NCBI GenBank assembly: GCA_018895765.1
Contig: JAHINX010000062.1
Coordinates: 1 to 6,806 of the forward strand
DNA length: 6,806 nucleotides
Origin: Patescibacteria group bacterium
Lineage (GTDB): Bacteria; Patescibacteriota; Patescibacteriia; GCA-002772895
Direction of reading: 5' to 3'
This document shows positions 1 through 3,384 of this stretch, one piece after another. Within the stretch, counting starts at the first letter, position 1, and each line of letters opens with the position of its first letter. The notes beneath the pieces were generated by a model. The model ran no database searches, was not told the origin of the DNA, and saw only the letters and a list, made by a program, of their open reading frames with translations. The translations under genes and the position numbers were made by a program.

Positions 1-46
1 TAAACAAGAGGAGGGGGATATTCGTTCCCTCCTCTAAGATTAGAGG
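1..46 (+). repeat. 46-bp direct repeat, copy 1
   Basis: Bases 1-46 are identical to 139-184 (offset 138). The match ends where copy 1 continues into a full G-rich arm (42-50) and copy 2 diverges into unique AT-rich sequence. The match may extend left beyond the window. Confidence 0.9.
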
Positions 47-78
47 AGGGCGAGGGAGGAGTTGACGGATATATTAAA

Positions 79-113
79 CTCCACCCCAACCCTCCTCTTA
101 TACAAGAGGAGGG
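79..113 (+). repeat. 35-bp hairpin unit, copy 1
   Basis: The unit starts CTCCACCCCAAC and continues into the 10-bp stem at 90-99/104-113 with loop ATAC. It matches 119-153 at 34 of 35 positions. The one difference, T101 versus A141, lies in the loop and leaves the stem intact. Confidence 0.9.
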
Positions 114-118
114 AGTTG

Positions 119-153
119 CTCCACCCCAACCCTCCTCTTAAACAAGAGGAGGG
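119..153 (+). repeat. 35-bp hairpin unit, copy 2
   Basis: This is the second copy of the unit at 79-113, 40 bp downstream, with stem 130-139/144-153 and loop AAAC. It overlaps the start of the second 46-bp direct repeat, which shows that the array is a mosaic and not a simple tandem. Confidence 0.9.
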
Positions 154-184
154 GGATATTCGTTCCCTCCTCTAAGATTAGAGG
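139..184 (+). repeat. 46-bp direct repeat, copy 2 (right end of array)
   Basis: This is an exact copy of 1-46. Its final hairpin arm is truncated (180-185) and marks the boundary between repeat array and gene leader. Confidence 0.9.
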
Positions 185-208
185 GTTTGGCGCAAAAGAT
201 ATTGATAT

Positions 209-249
209 TTTTAACATAAAGTGTTAAAATTATTATATAAGTTTTAACA
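209..249. promoter_or_regulatory. Three TTTTAACA half-sites around the -10 region (possible operator)
   Basis: TTTTAACA occurs at 209-216 and 242-249, and its complement TGTTAAAA at 222-229. The last two form a perfect 8-bp-arm inverted repeat with a 12-bp spacer that contains the candidate -10 box. The first two form another with a 5-bp spacer over the -35 side. A repressor or autoregulator bound here would occlude the promoter. The half-sites are seen directly; the regulatory role is inference. Confidence 0.4.
211..239 (+). promoter_or_regulatory. Candidate promoter of the first ATPase gene
   Basis: TTAACA at 211-216 (5/6 to TTGACA) is followed after exactly 17 bp by TATATA at 234-239; TATAAG at 236-241 is an overlapping alternative. 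This would give a 5' leader of roughly 80 nt before the ATG at 329. The background is very AT-rich, so matches of this quality arise easily. Correct spacing is the main support. Confidence 0.4.
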
Positions 250-286
250 TTTTACCCCATTAAATAAGGCCGTTTATCTTGTTTAG

Positions 287-300
287 ATATCAATATATAG
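287..300 (+). promoter_or_regulatory. 14-bp motif shared upstream of both ATPase genes, copy 1
   Basis: ATATCAATATATAG here matches 1701-1714 at 13 of 14 positions. Its first ten bases also occur inverted at 199-208, so 199-208 and 287-296 form a perfect 10-bp inverted repeat flanking the candidate promoter. Function is unknown; it could be a protein-binding site. Confidence 0.4.
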
Positions 301-328
301 GCATATTTAACGGGGTGAATTTAAAAAT

Positions 329-1567
329 ATGCTTTATCCAAGAAAAATAACGCAAGAGCTTAAAAATTGGCTTTTTGAAAAAGAAATTATTATTTTAAAT
401 GGTCCCAGACAAGTTGGAAAAACCTCCATCTTAAAATTAATAGAGCAAGAATTAACCGGCGAAAAAATTAAAAAAGAACAAATTTTTTATCTTAATCTGG
501 AAGAAATAAAAATTTTAGACACCTTAAACAATGATCCTGAAAATATCTTTAAATATGTCATTAATCCCGAAGAAAAAAATTATTTTTTTATAGATGAAAT
601 TCAGTATTTAGACAACCCTTCTAATTTTTTAAAGCACCTTTACGATAAATACGCGGGTAAAATAAAAATTATCGCCACTGGTTTATCCAGCTTGGAATTA
701 AAAGCAAAATTTCAGGATTCTTTAGCCGGGCGCAAGGTATCGTTCGCGGTTAATCCTTTGGATTTTGAAGAATTCCTGAATTTTAAAAATTTTCCTTACT
801 TGGATTATTTAAAAAAGAAAGAGCTGCCGTTAAACATTAAAAGCGATTTTGACAATAATTTAAGCGAATATTTGGTTTATGGCGGAATGCCGGCGATAAC
901 CTTGCAAAAAAATAAAACATTAAAGGAAAAAATGTTAGACGAATACGTAAACGCTTATATTAATAAAGACATTAGGGCGATTGGCAAAATTGAAAATATC
1001 GCCTACTTTAACAACTTGATGAAAATTTTAGCTTCTCAGATCGGAAATTTATTAAACATAAACGAGCTAAGCAATACCACCGGAATTTCGCGGAGAGACA
1101 TAGAAAAATATTTGGATCTTTTAGAATTTACTTTTGTTTTAGACAAAATTTCGCCTTTTAGAAAAAATGCAAGGACTCAAGTTACCAAAATGCCTAAAAT
1201 TTATTTTTTTGATTTAGGCGTTCGCAACGCTATTTTAGGAAATTTTTTAGATATAGAAAGCAGGCAGGACATTGGATCTCTTTTTGAAAATTTTGTTTTC
1301 TTGGAATTAAAAAATAAAGCAAAAAATAAAATATTTTTTTATCGCACCGTTGCTAAAACAGAAATTGATTTTATCATTGAAAAGAAAGCAAAAATTGTAT
1401 TAATGGAAGCTAAATACAAAAAACTTGCCAAGCCGATTGATACCAGGATTTTACAAAATTTTATGGAACGAGAAAGCAATGCCAAAAAAGCCGCGGTTGT
1501 TAATTTGAATTTTAATTATAAAGACGGTTCGGTTGAATATACCGATTACCGATTTATAAACGTTTAA
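329..1567 (+). CDS. AAA_14/DUF4143 family ATP-binding protein
   Basis: This 412-residue protein has a P-loop AAA domain followed by a DUF4143 region with a PD-(D/E)XK nuclease-like core. Walker A is GPRQVGKTS at 25-33. Walker B is FFIDE at 86-90, with D89 and E90 intact. A sensor-like segment ATGLSS lies at 116-121, LAGR with R135 is a possible arginine finger, and the family-typical YGGMP is at 184-188. Near the C-terminus EIDF (345-348) and EAK (360-362) give the D-(x)n-E-x-K signature of the nuclease fold, so the family's usual length and architecture are complete. A GGGGTGA Shine-Dalgarno ten bases before the ATG supports this start. There is no signal peptide or membrane segment, so it should be cytoplasmic. 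The family is widespread and often multi-copy, but substrate and role are not established; ATP binding is well supported and DNA cleavage is not. The next gene is a divergent relative 147 bp downstream. No terminator is visible after the TAA stop. Confidence 0.93.
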   Translation: MLYPRKITQELKNWLFEKEIIILNGPRQVGKTSILKLIEQELTGEKIKKEQIFYLNLEEIKILDTLNNDPENIFKYVINPEEKNYFFIDEIQYLDNPSNFLKHLYDKYAGKIKIIATGLSSLELKAKFQDSLAGRKVSFAVNPLDFEEFLNFKNFPYLDYLKKKELPLNIKSDFDNNLSEYLVYGGMPAITLQKNKTLKEKMLDEYVNAYINKDIRAIGKIENIAYFNNLMKILASQIGNLLNINELSNTTGISRRDIEKYLDLLEFTFVLDKISPFRKNARTQVTKMPKIYFFDLGVRNAILGNFLDIESRQDIGSLFENFVFLELKNKAKNKIFFYRTVAKTEIDFIIEKKAKIVLMEAKYKKLAKPIDTRILQNFMERESNAKKAAVVNLNFNYKDGSVEYTDYRFINV

Positions 1568-1581
1568 AGCGTTGATTGTTG

Positions 1582-1620
1582 ATAAATCCGTTTAATTTTA
1601 ATTTTTTCGCTTGTTATTCT
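1582..1620 (+). promoter_or_regulatory. 39-bp promoter-like element, copy 1
   Basis: This segment lies 14 bp after the first ATPase stop and matches 3118-3156 at 32 of 39 positions without gaps. The match includes the ends ATAAATCCG and TATTCT. TATTCT at 1615-1620 is preceded by TG one base upstream, as in an extended -10. The -35 position (1592-1597) reads TTAATT, weaker than in copy 2. It could act as an upstream promoter for the second ATPase gene or be a decayed copy of the downstream element. Confidence 0.5.
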
Positions 1621-1633
1621 TTAAAATATGCTC

Positions 1634-1662
1634 TTGCTATTTTCATTGACATAAGATATAAT
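1634..1662 (+). promoter_or_regulatory. Promoter of the second ATPase gene
   Basis: TTGCTA at 1634-1639 (4/6 to TTGACA) and a perfect TATAAT at 1657-1662 are separated by the optimal 17 bp. The predicted start, near 1669, gives a leader of about 46 nt before the ATG at 1715. Another TATAAT at 1686-1691 has no convincing -35 at the right distance. This is the best sigma70-type promoter in the window. Confidence 0.6.
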
Positions 1663-1676
1663 AATAGTGTCAATGA
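1643..1676. promoter_or_regulatory. Palindromic operator-like site over the -10 box
   Basis: The perfect inverted repeat TCATTGACA-N16-TGTCAATGA has arms at 1643-1651 and 1668-1676. The -10 box lies in its spacer, the left arm lies between -35 and -10, and the right arm covers the predicted transcription start. That geometry suits a dimeric repressor. As RNA only the right arm would be transcribed, so a DNA-binding role is more likely than a hairpin. No candidate regulator gene is in the window. Confidence 0.55.
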
Positions 1677-1700
1677 GAATGACAATATAATAATTTATTC

Positions 1701-1714
1701 ATATCAATATTTAG
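1701..1714 (+). promoter_or_regulatory. 14-bp shared motif, copy 2, abutting the start codon
   Basis: ATATCAATATTTAG lies immediately before the ATG at 1715, where a ribosome binding site would be expected, and matches 287-300 at 13 of 14 positions. No Shine-Dalgarno is visible here. Confidence 0.4.
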
Positions 1715-3088
1715 ATGGCTTATAATATACTGGAAAAAATGTACAATCAAAATCCTTGGTGGGAAGATTATAACGCAATCCGGCGGGATTATCATATTAA
1801 AGAATTGCAAAAAAATAATTTTGTTTTTTCAAACCAAGATTTTCTTAAACACAGGTTTGCTGACGGCGTATATATAGCAACCGGTCCGCGGCAAATCGGC
1901 AAAACCACGCATTTAAAACTTTTGATTCAGAGAATGATTAACAGCCGCAATAAAGAGAACTTTCTTTATTTTAATTGTGATATTTTGGACAGCAAAAAGG
2001 ATATTGCGGAACTTGTTGAAAAATATCTGCGGAATTTTAGATCCGCTGGAAGAAAATTTATTCTGCTTGACGAGATTACTTCTGTTAAAGACAGCATTTT
2101 AGCCATTAAATATTTAATTGACAAAGGCGAGAAGAGCAAAATCACTTATATTCTTACGGGAAGCAGCGCCGTGAATATTAAAAAAACAGGTGAATTTTTG
2201 CCCGGCAGGCGCGGTAAAGGAAAAGATTTTTTGTTTTTGCCGGTAAGCTTTTCCGAATTTTTAACTGTTCAATACCCTAAAATCAATATCGCATGGACAG
2301 GCAAAGAATCCATAGAAAAATTTTATGCCCGGCTTAACCAAAAAATTTCTTTATCTGCGGAATTAGGCAAGTATTTGGTTTGCGGAGGAATACCGCGCGT
2401 TATAAATGATTATTTATTAGATGATAAAAAGATAGATTTGGACAATTTTAACCTTTATCGCGATTGGATTGCGTCCGAGGTGGCTAAAAACGGCAAAAGG
2501 GAGCAAATAATTAAAGTTATTCTGCAAAGGATTTTAATTTCAATAAGCAGTGATATTTCTTATAATGCTTTTGCCGCTGATACAGGAATCGGCTCGCACA
2601 ATACCGTGTATGATTATTTAATGTTTTTAGAAGATGCTTTTATCATAAAGCAGATTTATAACTACAGTTATCAGCAAAAGAAGGTTAATTTCAGAAAAAA
2701 TAAAAAGATTTATTTAAGGGATCCGTTTTTGTTCTGGCTATTGGGCTGGTGGCTTAACGGCAAATTAGAATCTTACAAAGAAATAACCGAGAATCCCGCG
2801 TTAGCGGGCCAGTTGGCGGAAAATTTAACTTTTCTTTATCTTGAATCATTATTTGGAGAAGTTTTCTTTTATAAGGACAGGCGGGAAATTGATTTTATCC
2901 ATAAAAATTTGGCCTGGGAGTGCAAATATCAAAACAAAGCAGCGCCGTCTGATTTTAAAGAATTATTAAAGTTTTCGGGAAAAAGATTTGTTATTACAAA
3001 GGATGAGCTTAAGATTACCAAGGATTACCAATTAATTCCTTTAAAATTGTTTTTACTGCTTAATAAGGAATATTTTGAAAAACATTAA
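1715..3088 (+). CDS. Second, divergent AAA_14/DUF4143 family ATP-binding protein
   Basis: This 457-residue protein has the same two-part architecture as the gene before it. Walker A is GPRQIGKTT at 57-65. Walker B is FILLDE at 115-120, with D119 and E120 intact. TGSS lies at 148-151, LPGRRGKG with R165 takes the place of the usual LAGR, and CGGIP is at 223-227. The DUF4143-type C-terminus carries EIDF (391-394) and ECK (402-404), matching a PD-(D/E)XK-like D...ExK core. It has an N-terminal extension of about 30 residues with NPWW at 13-16 that the first protein lacks. The two are diverged paralogues or independently acquired members, not a recent duplication. It is probably cytoplasmic, and the role is unestablished. 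The start is uncertain: the ATG at 1715 has no Shine-Dalgarno, and the ATG at 1739 (residue 9) would keep NPWW. A palindrome over its promoter suggests repression. Confidence 0.92.
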   Translation: MAYNILEKMYNQNPWWEDYNAIRRDYHIKELQKNNFVFSNQDFLKHRFADGVYIATGPRQIGKTTHLKLLIQRMINSRNKENFLYFNCDILDSKKDIAELVEKYLRNFRSAGRKFILLDEITSVKDSILAIKYLIDKGEKSKITYILTGSSAVNIKKTGEFLPGRRGKGKDFLFLPVSFSEFLTVQYPKINIAWTGKESIEKFYARLNQKISLSAELGKYLVCGGIPRVINDYLLDDKKIDLDNFNLYRDWIASEVAKNGKREQIIKVILQRILISISSDISYNAFAADTGIGSHNTVYDYLMFLEDAFIIKQIYNYSYQQKKVNFRKNKKIYLRDPFLFWLLGWWLNGKLESYKEITENPALAGQLAENLTFLYLESLFGEVFFYKDRREIDFIHKNLAWECKYQNKAAPSDFKELLKFSGKRFVITKDELKITKDYQLIPLKLFLLLNKEYFEKH

Positions 3089-3097
3089 CAAATTTAC

Positions 3098-3128
3098 ATA
3101 ACAGCGGATAAACTGTTATAAATCCGCT
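3098..3128 (+). other. Two mutually exclusive hairpins after the second ATPase gene
   Basis: ATAACAG (3098-3104) pairs with CTGTTAT (3113-3119) around an 8-nt loop. AGCGGAT (3103-3109) pairs with ATCCGCT (3122-3128) around a 12-nt loop. The arms interleave, so only one 7-bp stem can form at a time. No U-run follows, so this is not a classical terminator. The second arm runs into the -35 box of the next promoter. Confidence 0.45.
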
Positions 3129-3156
3129 TGACTTTAATTATTTCATTTGGTATTCT
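3118..3156 (+). promoter_or_regulatory. 39-bp promoter-like element, copy 2; promoter of the 16-codon ORF
   Basis: TTGACT at 3128-3133 (5/6 to consensus) and TATTCT at 3151-3156 are spaced by exactly 17 bp, with an extended -10 TG at 3148-3149. The predicted transcription start is near 3163, directly before a strong ribosome binding site. The segment is 82% identical to 1582-1620, and the -10 and TG positions are conserved between copies, which supports function. Confidence 0.55.
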
Positions 3157-3175
3157 GAAAGGAAAGGAGGGAACT

Positions 3176-3226
3176 ATGTTGTTTTTAGGTCTATTTTATG
3201 AAATTAAATACAGTGGTATTTATTAA
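3176..3226 (+). CDS. Candidate 16-residue peptide (leader or small protein)
   Basis: This ORF is too short for standard gene calling but has good signals. AAGGAGG at 3164-3170 lies five bases before the ATG and is the strongest Shine-Dalgarno in the window. The frame encodes MLFLGLFYEIKYSGIY and ends in TAA. A promoter lies just upstream and a rho-independent terminator just downstream, so the transcript would be only about 110 nt and hold nothing else. The peptide starts hydrophobic and has five aromatic residues (F3, F7, Y8, Y12, Y16). It could be a membrane-active micropeptide, a leader peptide controlling read-through into the surface gene, or an incidental frame in a small RNA. I do not recognise a family. 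Its end overlaps a small RNA hairpin. Confidence 0.45.
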   Translation: MLFLGLFYEIKYSGIY

Positions 3227-3244
3227 TATTTTATTTATTGGCGG

Positions 3245-3275
3245 AATCTCGCGTTTTTAAGCGCGAGGTTTTTTT
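3245..3275 (+). terminator. Rho-independent terminator
   Basis: CTCGCG (3248-3253) pairs with CGCGAG (3262-3267) around an 8-nt loop, and the stem can be extended by a T-G wobble and two A-T pairs (3245-3247 with 3268-3270). Seven T follow at 3269-3275. It ends the short transcript upstream and insulates the surface gene from the ATPase genes. It could instead act as an attenuator for that gene. Confidence 0.85.
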
Positions 3276-3280
3276 GTCCC

Positions 3281-3314
3281 TGCGAATTTACAAATTAGTT
3301 GCAAATTTACAAAT
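3281..3314 (+). repeat. 15-bp direct repeat, two copies
   Basis: TGCGAATTTACAAAT at 3281-3295 and TGCAAATTTACAAAT at 3300-3314 match at 14 of 15 positions with a 19-bp period. They sit between the terminator and the surface gene leader. They could be tandem binding sites or remnants of an intergenic repeat. Confidence 0.6.
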
Positions 3315-3337
3315 ATAAATCATTTAACTTCTTGTTT

Positions 3338-3370
3338 TTATTTATAGATAGGAGGTTTAGCTATAAATAA
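3338..3370 (+). promoter_or_regulatory. 5' UTR hairpin presenting AGGAGG in its loop
   Basis: TTATTTATAG (3338-3347) and CTATAAATAA (3361-3370) form a perfect 10-bp stem around a 13-nt loop that contains AGGAGG at 3350-3355. The consensus ribosome binding site is 29 nt before the ATG at 3385, too far for direct use, and no in-frame start is closer. Nearer the ATG only a weak AAGGG (3369-3373) is seen. The structure may be a standby site or a translational switch for the surface gene. Confidence 0.5.
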
Positions 3371-3384
3371 GGGCAAATAAATTT

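Larger units (their letters stand above)
1..188. repeat. GC-rich mosaic of nested palindromic repeats (REP/MITE-like)
   Basis: This stretch is built from one 9-10 base arm and its complement, AGAGGAGGG and CCCTCCTCT, alternating along the DNA. G-rich arms lie at 7-15, 42-50, 105-113, 145-153 and, truncated, 180-185. C-rich arms lie at 27-35, 90-98, 130-138 and 165-173. Neighbouring arms form perfect hairpins: 90-99 with 104-113 (10 bp, 4-nt loop), 130-139 with 144-153 (10 bp, 4-nt loop), 27-35 with 42-50 (9 bp, 6-nt loop), and alternatively 7-15 with 27-35. A smaller stem GGAGTT/AACTCC joins 58-63 and 77-82. The block is far more GC-rich than its surroundings and has no plausible ORF. It is probably an extragenic palindromic repeat family or non-autonomous mobile repeat. 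The left end is cut by the window. Confidence 0.85.
3163..3275 (+). ncRNA. Predicted ~113-nt transcript (small mRNA, leader or sRNA)
   Basis: The interval is bounded by the predicted start after TATTCT (3151-3156) and the U-run ending at 3275. It contains the ribosome binding site, the 16-codon frame, a hairpin TAAATAC-AGTG-GTATTTA (3205-3211/3216-3222) over the last codons, and the terminator stem. It matches no RNA family I recognise. The boundaries are inferred from promoter and terminator geometry. Confidence 0.4.

Noticed and set aside
90..113. Rho-independent terminator for an upstream gene
   Set aside because: The 10-bp GC-rich stem has no U-run on either strand and is repeated as part of the palindromic array.
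1..188. CRISPR array
   Set aside because: Repeats are palindromic, overlapping and irregularly spaced (40 and 138 bp), with no unique spacers of constant length and no cas genes nearby.
1646..1662. TTGACA (1646-1651) with TATAAT (1657-1662) as a promoter pair
   Set aside because: They are separated by only 5 bp. The TTGACA is better explained as part of the 9-bp palindrome arm, and TTGCTA at 1634-1639 has the right 17-bp spacing.
329..3088. Toxin-antitoxin or restriction system made by the two ATPases
   Set aside because: No methyltransferase, antitoxin-like gene or specificity subunit is present, and the DUF4143 nuclease-like fold alone does not show nuclease activity.
3299..3319. TTGCAA plus TATAAA as a promoter for the surface gene
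   Set aside because: The spacing is only 9 bp, and no -10 box is found 16-18 bp from this or the nearby TTTACA boxes.
3338..3370. Terminator hairpin before the surface gene
   Set aside because: The stem is almost entirely A-T and is followed by GGGCAAATAA, not a U-run.
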